In this document: positions 36,801 to 49,830 of the stretch, piece by piece
Position numbering within the stretch: the stretch's first letter is position 1
Layout of the letters: every line of letters begins with the position of its first letter
DNA from: Lumbricus terrestris
Taxonomy: Eukaryota > Annelida > Clitellata > Crassiclitellata > Lumbricidae
Length of the DNA: 64,000 nucleotides
Direction: 5' to 3'
NCBI GenBank assembly: GCA_949752735.1
Contig: OX457038.1
Location: forward strand, 61,295,020 to 61,359,019
Notes under the pieces: generated by a model
Databases searched by the model: none
Told to the model about the DNA's origin: nothing
The model's input: the letters and a program-made list of their open reading frames with translations, nothing else
Program-made: the position numbers and the translations under genes

Positions 36801-39603
36801 CCGGAAAAAGAAACCATTTACACGGTAAAAAATGAATCTGGGTCTTCTTGGGGGCTTAGCCCCCCTAGCCCCTGATAAACGCTCCCCATGATTACAAGTA
36901 CCCGGTAATAAAATAATAATTAATAACGTCATAAATTGATAATTTTACATAACTGAATGAATAATTCGCATCATTATTTTCTAATTTACAATTATCATCT
37001 ATGGCATTCTATGCCTCTTTCGTTCACGAGCCGATTTCCAGAACTCTGCTATTCTTGTGGTTTGACTCATTGGTGAAAATGGTCATTAAATAGAGATATT
37101 TGGTTATTTTTGTTATTTTGGTGCCGATTGAATTTTTCTGGATCTTAATTTCTTGACAGACGACCGTTGCTCTCAACCTGACAACCGCTTCCGTTGTGCA
37201 GTTCGCCCTGTGTGAGTCGTTTTTAAACACAAATAAAGCTCTAACTTTAGCTGCTTAATAATGCCAATTATTAGAGCTATAATGTCTTCAATGGTAGATG
37301 CCACTGTGGCTAGAGTGCTCGTTGATGCAAGCTTTCTATGTGAAAACAAAATAATGTAGCCTACTGTGCAGAGTGCATTATCTGCAAGTCATGCTTGGCA
37401 GTATTTCTAAACGGTGCAATAACGTCGGGTTAGGATATGAATAGCATACTAGATGACATGGTGAATTTGTATGGCGCCAATTCACATTTCTGCTAGGATG
37501 TAGCAATTTGTATGGTTAGATAATATGCCATGCTTTTAATGTACTTGTCAAAAGCACTGTCAACCATTTTAATGTCAATAAAAGTATAAACGAAGAAAAA
37601 TGTAATAACGTTAACTCCGAATAGATTCATTTCATTTCGGTAGGTAGCACTGTATACGTCATGAAGATCTTATTGTTAGACACCATTCTTTGTACATTCC
37701 CTGTAGATACAAATGTAGGCCCATACGGTTTGAAAACGATTTGAAAAAGTTTGATCAACTGATACCGAAAATGTTAAGACCCGTGTGAATTGCGCTTTTT
37801 ACGATCACCTAAATAATCGCAAGATCGATATTGATTTGATCGACTTTCCATCACCATCTAAGAAATGAACTACGGTTATGACATCGTTTTTTCCCTGTAG
37901 CTTCTGGTAGCTGCAATGTTTCCACCACAAGCGGGAAAGAGATAGCACTCGATTTCGGACAAAATGGATGCACTAACTGGACCACCATCGAGCAGATCAG
38001 GTTAGATTTGACTGCGACAAATGAAATCGCATCGTTTATTGTAAGGTATACGATAAAGTATCCGCTCATTTATTAAACGCCTCTACAAAAAGTAGCCCTT
38101 CTACACCTCAGAGGCGAGACACAAGACAGCGCTGAAGAGCCTTTTCACTTGAAGCACTGAAGTGAAGGGTACGGTAAGTTAGCCCCCCCTAGACAAGACT
38201 GACACTCTACGAGACGAAACTGGACTGCACTAAGGCAGACTAAACGACGCCGAACCAGCCCAGGTCTGTCCAGATCACAATAACAGACCATAAGAGATCA
38301 GATTAGAATCATTGGATCTATAAGACTTCCTTTATCTATCACCCTCGGACTTCCCACTTAAAACTGAAGCTTCACTCTTGAAAATGCCTACCCCGATTCT
38401 GAGCTCAATTCTCAACCTACTGACCCTCTGGCAACTGGGCTCTGCCGGGCATCCTTCTGATTGCAATTGCTCTGATTCAACACAGCGCTCGTGAAGCAGC
38501 TGGTGCCCTACGCCTGGCTTTCGAATGGCGCTTTGAATGTTCGGGTTTACAATTACGATTACGATCACGATTACAATTACGATTACAATTACGATTGCAA
38601 TTACGATCACGACTGCTCCATTGTAGGCCTAAATAGAGGAGTTTATTTACTTCAGATTGACAGAACAGGTCGAGATACATCTCGTCCATTTGCCGAAGTC
38701 AGCTCGCCAGAACGGAATCTGTCTTCGATGGATTGAACCATCGAGCGACGACGACGAGGGAGGAGGAGGGGGAGTGGCTGCTGGGTCCTTCGACGGATGC
38801 TGGGCCATGGATGATGTCCTCGTCACGAACGCAGCTGATCCACCTTCGATCCTCGTCGAAAACTTCGATCCAATCGATCCAACCAACTGGTTATTCTTCC
38901 CAGGCGGAAGGATACAAGTGAGTGAAACGGGATTCACATCGAAAACCGCTTTTTCGTTCAGCTCTTGACTCAATTGCGCCATTGTTTGTAGCCTACTCCG
39001 GCAGTGCCAGACCTAAACCGTGCTAAAAGAGGACGGCGTCGCTTATCCTCAATGTTAAGACATAGTGTCGTTAAAATAAATATCAACTAAACAACCTCGT
39101 ATATATATCGTATGTATACATCGTACATATATCGTATATATCCCATATATATATATATATACATATATATATAGCTATGCCCTACTCGTCGCTTCATGGT
39201 TTTAAGATGACCTAATAATGGGGCCTATTGTAATGCAATGCGATCATTTTTTGCGATGAAGATCTAATCTGAGAGAAAAAACAGTTAATATTTACTATTT
39301 TGGCATGTAAAAGGAAATTAAAAGCCTCGTCTCTTCGCATTTCATAGATGAATTTGCAGCCATTCTTTTTTAACTTGAATAAAAGACAGTGGTTAAAGTG
39401 GTTTGGGTGAGCAGTGGGAACGCTGATGTGTTTTGGAGTTCCATCAAAATGAGCAGTGGGAACGCAACTCACGCAAACCAGGAATTTCAAGAGCAGTGGG
39501 AACGCCGTTCCCACGCGTTCCCACCCACTTTAAACCCTGATAAAAGATTGGTTTGGGCAGGTAAGGTTAAGGTATACCATTACCAGCTCCCGTGCATAGA
39601 ATC

Positions 39604-39701
<98 letters not shown>

Positions 39702-42305
39702 GTGCTCTGCCCGAAGGCAGGTTCATTGGCCTACGCCCCTGGGGATGAGATGAGTGAGGTGGTTTCCCTTTGCCTTCCTCACAGACAATGATGGGTAAGC
39801 AACTTGCCCAAGGTCGCTCCGCAGGAGCTTGCGCCCCTGCATCCCACACGTGCTAGCCCGAGATATCTAAATCTCTAAAATGTCAACTCCCAGCCATTTA
39901 GCATAGGATCTGCTAGATTACAATACATGTATTCATACATGCACTGAATTGCACATAGATAACCTACACCAAATCGTATACACACAGTGCACATGTTGTA
40001 CACGTTGTCTTCTGATGTGCAGCACAAGTGCTTGGCAGACAACAACGCCATATTCTTTGGCAACGAAGAGCAACAGACGCACAACCACTTGACAACACGA
40101 GATCTGAACTTGAACGTTGACAATCCGAAGCCGTTGTTCGAAGAGACGTTCGATTACGGATCGGCCACTGGGTTTGTCATCACCGAAAATCACCAACGTA
40201 ATCGTAAATGTACATTTATATAGCGCCTTTTGAATAGAAAATATCTCCAGATTTGCTTGTATGTGCACTTGTTATAGCGCCCCTTCACGCTATCTACCCA
40301 GAGGCGCTCCCGACTACAGAGCGGACACTGCATCGGAGTTTCACGCCGAAGCGCTGCGCAATTACGAGTGAAGGACTTACCCGTGGTCTCTATGCGGCGA
40401 CTTGAGGTGGATTCGAACCTGCAGCCCTTTGGATGCTAGGCGACGAGCATACCCACTACACCACCGCGCCCCACAGACGTGCTTCTCCGAGAACACTAGA
40501 TCAGGGTTAGAGGACAGAGGCACTGGTCTCTAGTCGTTAGTTTGCTTTTGCTGGAGGCAGAGAAAGAACGTTGCGTTCCTGTTACATATTCCGCGGAAAG
40601 TCGTAGAGAAAAGGCAAGGAGTTCAAGTCACCATAGGCGTACGGGACATTTCGGCAGTGGGGGGGCAAAAAAAATTTTTTTTTGCCCGAAAAATCTGACG
40701 ACCTTTTTTTTTTTTTTTTTTTTTAGTCATCCGCTCAAAATTTCTAAGATTTTTCCGTCCGAAAAATCTGACGACCTTTTTTTTTTTTTTTTAGTCATCC
40801 GCCCAAAATTCCTAAGATTTTCCGATTTTCCCGTCCGAAAAATTTTACGACTTTTTTTATTTTTTTACCCATGCGTGCCCGAAAAATCCCTCCCGTACCT
40901 GTTTTGCCCGAAAAAATTCTCCGAAATTTTTTTGCCCGTCCAAGCCTCTTTTGCCCGAAAAACACATTTGCCCGAAATTTGGGGGGGCATTTGCCCCCCC
41001 CTGGACCCCCGCCTCGTACGCCTATGCAAGTCACATTGGCACATGCTCCATAGGCAGCGGCGCTTGCAGGCGTACGCACATAGGTAAGTGCGTACAGCGC
41101 GATGACCGAAAAGGTATGTTTTGGGGAAATTCTAGGTTGATGACTAAAAATAAAAGTAAAAAAAGGTCATCAGTTTTTCGGCGGATAGAAAAGGTATGTT
41201 TTTTTTGGAAATTCTAGATTGATGACTAAAAAAAAGTCATCAGTTTTTTCGGCGACCTAACGAAAATAAAATTTCTGTGCGTACAAGAAAAAAATCCTGC
41301 GGGCGCCGCTGTCCATAGGAACTTGGTTTTAGTAAAAGTCATGTTACGTATTTCTAAAATCTTGTCTAACTCTTTTTTTATAAACAACTCAATGCTTTCC
41401 TTTTTGACTGTGCCTGGGTCGGGAGCGCCGCTGAATAGTAATCTTGAAAGGGCGCTATAGAAATTCCATAGATAAATAGACTAACAGGTAGGTAGATGGA
41501 TGGATGTATGGATGGATGAATGGATGGATGGATGATAACTATTTATACCCAGGATTGAGCTAACCAGCATGAGCGTTGAGTATGTAAGAAAGTAAGTGAT
41601 TAAGCAAACAATTGTTGAAAAGGTTTAATCGTTCCGCATTGCTAATAATGGCGCTATGCAAATCAGTATAAAAACGTAACTCTGTTGCACTGATTGTAAA
41701 CCAGGTGGATTACTGATGGTGGAGAGCTTGGTCAGAGATGCAGTGACCTTCATCACAAGATGAGCGCTGTGTTCTACAAGAGGGATAAGACACGAAGACT
41801 CTGCACTCCACCTCTTGACCTTCGCCAGGCGGGGTCATTGAGGTTCAAGTTCCTATTTGGTAGGAAGTTTTCACCTATTCTATAGCGCCGAATAGCAGAC
41901 GAATAATTAAGGATTAAATATATCTATCTGTCTTCAGTCATTCGGTAAGAAGTTACTACATAAGTGAGTAAATCAATCTTCCAGTCAGTCAATAGTCCAC
42001 TTTTTATTCATTCATTTATTCACTTATTGCTTTGTTCATTCTTTTGTTCCTTCATTTCCTACTTACTTACTCGCTTACCTACTTACTTCGCTTGCTTAAA
42101 TTTAGTCATCTTTAGGATGCATGTCATCATCATCATTATACGTCTTTAGATTCACATAATTTATGCGTGCAAACATGCAAACACACACATGCAGGTGTAC
42201 ATATATAAATGTATAGTGTTACATACACTCACATGCATACCTAAGCTTTATAGGCCTACATATATACGTTGTTTAAGCTGCAATTGAATATTTTCTAGGA
42301 GCTGA

Positions 42306-42381
<76 letters not shown>

Positions 42382-45300
42382 GTTAGAATAATTGTCTCTG
42401 CTTTAAGATGAAATCTCGTTCAAACTATTAAAATTCCTTGTGTGCGGATACAGATGATTTTGTTATCTGTCTGTTAAGGAAGCAAAAAGTGTTCGGTATC
42501 TGTTTCACCTCCAAGAAAAAGTCGAGTCTTTGTTTATGTGGAGGATGACTTTGGTCATTGGTCATCGCTTTCCACTCTTGACCACAGAGGGTTCAAGGTC
42601 AGTTCAAGGTCAACCGAAAACTTTATCGCCACACTACACTTTATGGCACCTCTCCTACCTCACAAAATGACAAACAGACAGACAGACAGACAGGCAGGCA
42701 GATAGGCAGATGACGGACGGACGGACGGACGGACGGACGGACGGACGGACGGACGGACGGACGGACGGACGGACGGACGGACGGACGGACGGACGGACGG
42801 ACGGACAACCTAATCCAACCCGTTTCTATGATAAACCGTTCCTATATGCAACGTCCTTGACTATGTTAACGTGTTCCTTCAGGAGCCAAGTACCGTGCTG
42901 GTTCCAATTGGACCTGGTGGAAGAGGAAGCAGTTCCCGGATCTGCTGGACTCAGAAGACTCACGGAGGACATGACTGGGACGTCTGGGCCGTCGACCTCG
43001 TCCAGATATTCAGCGTCTCTCCAAACCATCCAGAAATCTTCATCCAGTTCGGTCTCACGATGAACTGCGGAGGCGAGAACTTGGAGAACTCGAGGTAATG
43101 AAGCACTGGAGGGGGATGACGCACACCCTTCTACCCTAATCCAATCTAATCCAATGTAATCTAATCCAGTGGCGGCGCTGGGGGCTGGGGGCTAAGTCCC
43201 ACCTATCAGAGGGTAAACCCCCTAAAAAGGGACCTTCCGGGTGTTTTTACATGCAATATTTAGCCTACAAAATTTTCGACCGGATGACTAAAAGAGTCGT
43301 CAAAATTTTGGCGGACGTAAATGGAACTTTGTCATGAGATTTCGGCCGGACGACTAAAAAAAGGTCGTCAGAAATTTTGGGGCAAAAAAAATTAAATGAA
43401 AATGGAAAATCTCCTGCGGGAGGATTCAGCCATCCCCCCAATCTGAAATCCTGACGCCGCCACTGATCTAATCTAATCTAATCTAGCCTGTGCTATGTAG
43501 CCTATAATTAAGCTGCTTCTTTGGTTCTTTGCCGCTTAGACAGGTTCGCAAGTCCAGTGTTAGGCCGACCTACCCTTCTTCTCGATGTCTGGTCCGTATC
43601 CTTAGCTTGCTGTAGTCTAACTCTCCTTCATTACCCATCTTATTAACATAGGCCTAATTCTGGTCTTTCTCTTGGCTTTCATCCCCTTCATTATATCCCC
43701 CTTCGTCACAGTCCATTGCAGTTGTCCAACTGCTTTCTCTATTGAGTTTCCTGATTGCTCATATTAAAGATACCTTTGTGTATGGTAGAGTAGCGGATCT
43801 TAGCAAAGGAAGTCTCCCTGGGATTGTTTACGCGTTTGATCTTCTTGTTAACCTTCCCATCGTAATATTGTGATCGTTTACCAAAAAGCAAGACCAGCAT
43901 AAATTATTCACACGAATCAACTTAGGCCTACTTGTATTTGCAGATGCTCTGAAAACTGTTAAAGTCAGACTCAGTTCCATAGGTTAAGATTCAAGACTGA
44001 GTCAGGTTTCAATGTCTTCAACGACTTCCCATATTATAGATTGCATCATCTAGAAAATCTTTACATTACACTATTTCGTTACATTACTTACATGTGTGAT
44101 AATTATTTCCTGCGCTCTTAATTAGGCTACTAATTGTTTTTGTCTGTGCGTGCGTGCGCGTTCAGTGTAATTCTCGAGGTTTCAACGAATCACGGACTCA
44201 ACTGGTTTCCTCTCTACGAACCATGTCTTGCTGGCAAATGCCGCGGAACGGTCAACCCACTGACTTCCGTCTACCAAGGTTACGAATTCGAAAGGTAATT
44301 CCGATTCCAATGAGCGACGAAGTCAGAAGGGGTCACCTGAGTCAGCATCACCACTCACGCAAATCAAAACATGACACGGTGTGTTACAGTAGATGATGAG
44401 GGTTGGTTGAGGTAATTATTGGTAACTAACACGGTGTGTTACAGTAGATGATGAGGGTTGGTTGAGGTAATTATTGGCGACAGCAATAAACAAAACACTG
44501 TGCTAAGAAGATTTTGCATCTGTGCATGTTGTTTGTGTATACGATAAGATGATGCAGAGACTTTCATCGCAAGGTCACATAGAGGATTAACCCAAAATCC
44601 TCGATCATTGGTGTTTCTGTTAAGACGTAGCTATAGCCATGAAATGCATTTATTTCTGTCAGTTCAATGTCCATCATTCGTTTATGTCTCGTTGGCTGTA
44701 CATGTATGTGTGCGCCATCTTGAAATCGATTTCTGTCGTCATTTTCTATTATGGTCGACATCCCAGCATCCAATTCTTCCCCCTTTTATAGACTTGGGGC
44801 TGGCACAGGTAAATGGAGGTAAACCCGTGTCTGCCTTACACTCATTCATTTCTAGAGACAGTTCAGTAGCTGATGAACTACATATGACAATGATGAGGCA
44901 GTAGCTGATGAACTACATATGCTAATGATGAGGCAGTAGCTGATGAACTACATAGGATAATGATGAGGCACTGAGGCAGTAGCTGATGAACTACATATGA
45001 TAATGATGAAGCAGTAGCTGAATGAACTACATATGCTAATGATGAGGCAGTAGCTGAATGAACTACATATGCTAATGATGAGGCAGTAGCTGAATGAACT
45101 ACATATGATAATGATGAGGCAGTAGCTGAATGAACTACATAGACTATGCTAATGATAATGATATAGAACGCAATCTATAGGAAGATCATCATATTCATAA
45201 CGATGCAATCTGACAGTTATTTATTTTGGGGCGCAATACAAATTATTGTTTTGAAACTTTACATTACATTGAAATTGCATCATTCAGGAGAATCAATCAG

Positions 45301-48300
45301 GAGCAGAGAAGTTTGGAGAAATTTCATAAATGCCTCAGCGTCATATTGATGACGCATTACATTGATAGTGATTGAGATGGTTGTTTTGATTTTCAGCTGG
45401 CAGAGGGTGACTCATCCTCTTCCAATCCATGCTCTTAGTCCAAAGAGTCGTTTTCGATGGAGACAACTCAACCAGGGTGCATCGGTCTGGGCCATCGATA
45501 ATGGTAAGCAATACGGAAGAATGCTGGCCTATAATTATACTGGCACTACTATAGTACTTAATCTGATACTAAATCTAATACTAATAGTTACTCTATTATT
45601 GACAATATACGACACCTTGAAATTGTGTCGTTTTAACAAACCCTTTGGGCCTTTAGATACTATATAGCTTCTGTTGCATTTAGTAATATTTTCTCCACAC
45701 GCTAGAACTGTGTGTGAGGAACCCCTTCAACATGATGTTAGCAGCCTATAGGAACAATTCTTTGGTTTCTAAAAAACAGCGCATGATAATGTAGGCCTAC
45801 GACTTTTTCTTCTTCTCTTTCTCCCTCTTCTTTTAATTCGTCTTCTTTTCTTCTGCTATAATAGGTGTCTCTTTTTTCTTCATATTTTGCTTTACCATTG
45901 TAATTACAAAAATAGGAAGAATTATGAAAAGTAAGAAGAACATACGAGACAAAGAGAAAGGGGACGAGGAGAAGGTGGAGGAGAAGGTGGAGGAGAAGGT
46001 GGAGGGAAAAAAGAGGAGGAGGAGGAAAGAGAAAAAAGAAGAAATACAAAAGGAGTCTCTTAAGCTATGACCGCGATGCAAAATTAGTATGAAATGTCAG
46101 TGACATTGAGTCAGTTGTGTGCGATTGGGGTATTCGCTCTAATTCAGTTCGTTATGAGATCAACTGTGACAGAAACACGTTTTGTTATTCCTGCTACAGA
46201 TTTTTTTATTTGTTTTTATTTGGATTTTCATTTAGTTTTAGTTACGTTATTGCTTTCAACATCCAGTTTCGTTTTCGTTTTAGTCTTCATAGGTCCGTGT
46301 GAAGCTGGATGTCACGGGCATGGCCAATGCGAGATAAATGCTTGCGTGTGAGTATTTCTGGCGCCAGTAAAACACGGATTAGACTGAATTGACACGTAAT
46401 TAACATATGATGCAGAATAATATTGTAATATAATAAACGAATGTTAAAACATGGAACAACAGTCGACAATTTGGGCACAAACCATGGAAATTGTCTTCTT
46501 GGTAATCATTATCCTATTGTAGGCCTATAGACCGACGAGTGACTACGACCACCGTTACCATGACAATCAATCATCACCTCATCATCATCAATAAATGTTC
46601 CACTCTGTTATTATTGATCCCAAGATTCTGACCTGGTGTCTATTTTAATTGGGTGCCAAAACGCTCTCTGTTATTTTAATTTGGACCGGTGTTTAATAAT
46701 CATGCAACAATCGTTATACTGATGATGATAATAGGCTAATATAATATTTTCAACCACAACAGCAACAACAACAACGACATCAATATTAACAATAATAAAA
46801 ATAATATTATTATTATCATTACTACTAGAGACGATTATATTGTTATAATTATTAAATAACTAGCTAATATTATTTTCAATAATATTTAAGATGTGATTTC
46901 GGATACCGAGGTCAGCACTGTGAAGCCTCCCAAGGTCATCTGCCGGAGATGGTCTTGGCCTCATTTGACTCCCCTTCTTCAGCCGACGTAGGGTTCTCAG
47001 TGATCAAGGGTGGATCACTTGCCTACGACTGTGGGGTGGTGGCAAGTGGAAAGTCTATTGTCTTTCATAAGGACGGGGTGAGGATGCTACAGACGGGTGA
47101 TCTAAATACCACACAGGCGGGGTAAGTCATCTGCGTTTATCAAATCAATCAATCGATAAATCTTTTAGACTTCAGATCAATCAGTAAATAAATGAAGAAA
47201 CTGCTTAATTGAAAAAGGAAGTGAGAGTAAGTAAGAACAAATAAAGAAATGAATAGGTGAAGAAAATGTTAATTGAAAAAATTAAATGAATTATAGAAAC
47301 ACATGAATGAAGAAATAAACGAAGATATGAATTATTAGCAAATAAATGAAAAATAGATGACAAATAAAGAAACGAAGTTAGAAATAAATAAAGAAATTAT
47401 AAATAAATGAAAATGAAATGAATAAAAAAAATGGCAAATAAATGAATAATTGAATTAAAGACACGAATGACTCAAGAAGTGAACAGTTCAATAATTATTT
47501 AAGAAATAAGATTAAAGAAGAAACGAGTAAGTAACAAGTCTGGATAACCGTTTAATTTAATGGCTGCTTCAACATTGCGTCAGAATCGTCATTTAACAAG
47601 ATCTTCAACAAAATATCGTGCATGTGATGTAAATATAATTATTCATGGCTGCAAATTTTGCTTATAAAAATTATGTGCACTTGTTATAGCGCCCCTTCAA
47701 GATTACTACTCAGAAGCGCTCCCTGCTACAACGCGCATACTGAATGGTATACAATTTCACGCCGCAGCGCTGAGCAGTTTCGAGCGAAGAACTTGCTCAA
47801 GGTTCCTGCGCGGCGGCCTGAGGAGGATTCGAACCTGAAATCCTCCTTGCATTTGTACAGTGAGTGAAAATTGTACTAATACTGAAGTATACAACACAAA
47901 ATCGTTCAAAATGTTAGATTAAAATCTGCTAAAAAATTTTAAAATCTTGTTAACTCGATGATGCCTTTTATTCTCACGGTTGGATCACATCTTTGCAACT
48001 CTACTGCTGATCGTTAATTTTCATTTTTGGTGTTGTTATTGTGGTTATAGACTATAGTTCTATTCTAGACAGTCAGGATTGTTTAAAAAACCTTCATTCA
48101 TAATTTTTCTGCTCACCTGTCTAAAACATTTCAGTTACGTCCAGTTCAGCATAAGAGTGGGAAGTGGATCTGATGTTGGAAAGTGTCCAGCGGTGACTGA
48201 TCCAGGGGAAGAGGTCCTACTCCAGTTCTCCTGCGATGGTGGAATCACGTGGTCCATTCTGAAGCAGTTCTCCATCAACGAATATCGACAGCCGGTGTAA

Positions 48301-49622
48301 GACCGTAACACCATTTATGTAGAACTACTTGAAGTTTTCTACAGGGCTGCTTTTAAGGAATTTTTAGAACTGCACAACCCCTTCTTTCCTTTCCCATCAT
48401 CCGTGGTAAATTACTTACAATCGGAGAAAAATGACTTTTTTGCTAGTTTTAACTGTTCATAAGTACTTCTACAACAGCACAAATCCATTTAGAACTGCAC
48501 ATCTTGTGCACAACTGCTCGTTAAAAAAGGAAAGCCCTGGTTTCCTATCACATTGACTTCGTTATCTGTATCTCTGTCTCATAGACTTCCTTGATGCGAC
48601 TTAATCATGGGGGGAGGGGCCTCAGGTATTTTGCAAAACCACACAATAGTCTCCGTTAAATGTTTTGTATGAAGGTCCATGTCTCCATGGATTTAATACT
48701 CAAATAGGCCTATTGATCCTGAATGTTGGACTACTTTTCGATTTAACCACAAGCCCAACAAACCTACTGAGATATATAGAATTATAGATAAGATTGGAGT
48801 ACAGGTTAGATTAATATATTTTAGATTAGGATTTCATCGATAGTGTTCCTGCTATTTAATGTCGTCTTTGCACTTTAGCTGAGACGCCCAGCAACCTGAA
48901 GACCAGCGTTTACCTTATCATGCTAATTACCATTTGCCTTAAGTTATCATACCATGACTATTTACCTTACCATACCAACTACCATTTCCTTATCATACCT
49001 GTCACCAATTACCTTAGGTTATCATACCTGTTACCATTTACCTTATCATACCTATAATAATTTACCTTATCAAACCTATTTCCGTTTACCTTATCATACC
49101 TATTACCGTTTACCCTATCATACATGTACCTATTACCGTTTACCAATAATATATCCATCCGTGTGCTGTTTTCTTCTTCTCTTAAGCATCGTATCGTTCG
49201 CACTTCCGGCCGAGGCTCAGCAGTCTATGTGCAACTTCCGGTGGTGGCAGCCGGTGCATTCTGGGTACGGACTGGACGTGTGGGCTTTGGATGACGTATC
49301 GATAACAAACAGCGTCTACAACACGATCTGTCTTGACTTCTCGAATGAAAACGAAACGAGACAATCCATTGATGTTCATCTCGGAAACCACAAGGCATAC
49401 TGTGGCCAAACAAATGCTCTCAGGTGAATGAAGGATTGGGCCTTTGCTTGTACACTATAATAGATTCCTTTGACTGGTGCAGCAGGGACAAAGCATGATT
49501 TCGTAATTTCGCCTGATGAGGCGCTATATAATTTAAAATTGACAGCTACTATAAGATAAGATAAGAAAAATTGATACCCGCATTTTGGTGTTCAGACATG
49601 GTAGGCTAATAAGCGTAGCCTA

Positions 49623-49721
<99 letters not shown>

Positions 49722-49722
49722 G

Positions 49723-49756
<34 letters not shown>

Positions 49757-49787
49757 CCGTCACCGTCACCGTCACCATCACCATCAC

Positions 49788-49830
<43 letters not shown>

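Noticed and set aside
39389..39850. Poly-Asp, poly-Met and poly-Ser frames
   Set aside because: Products of the GAT run at 39603-39701; the same holds at 7587 and 49622.
46094..46283. Hydrophobic plus-strand frame before exon 15 as coding
   Set aside because: A proper TTTTAG acceptor and the vertebrate VYIG match place the exon start at 46284.
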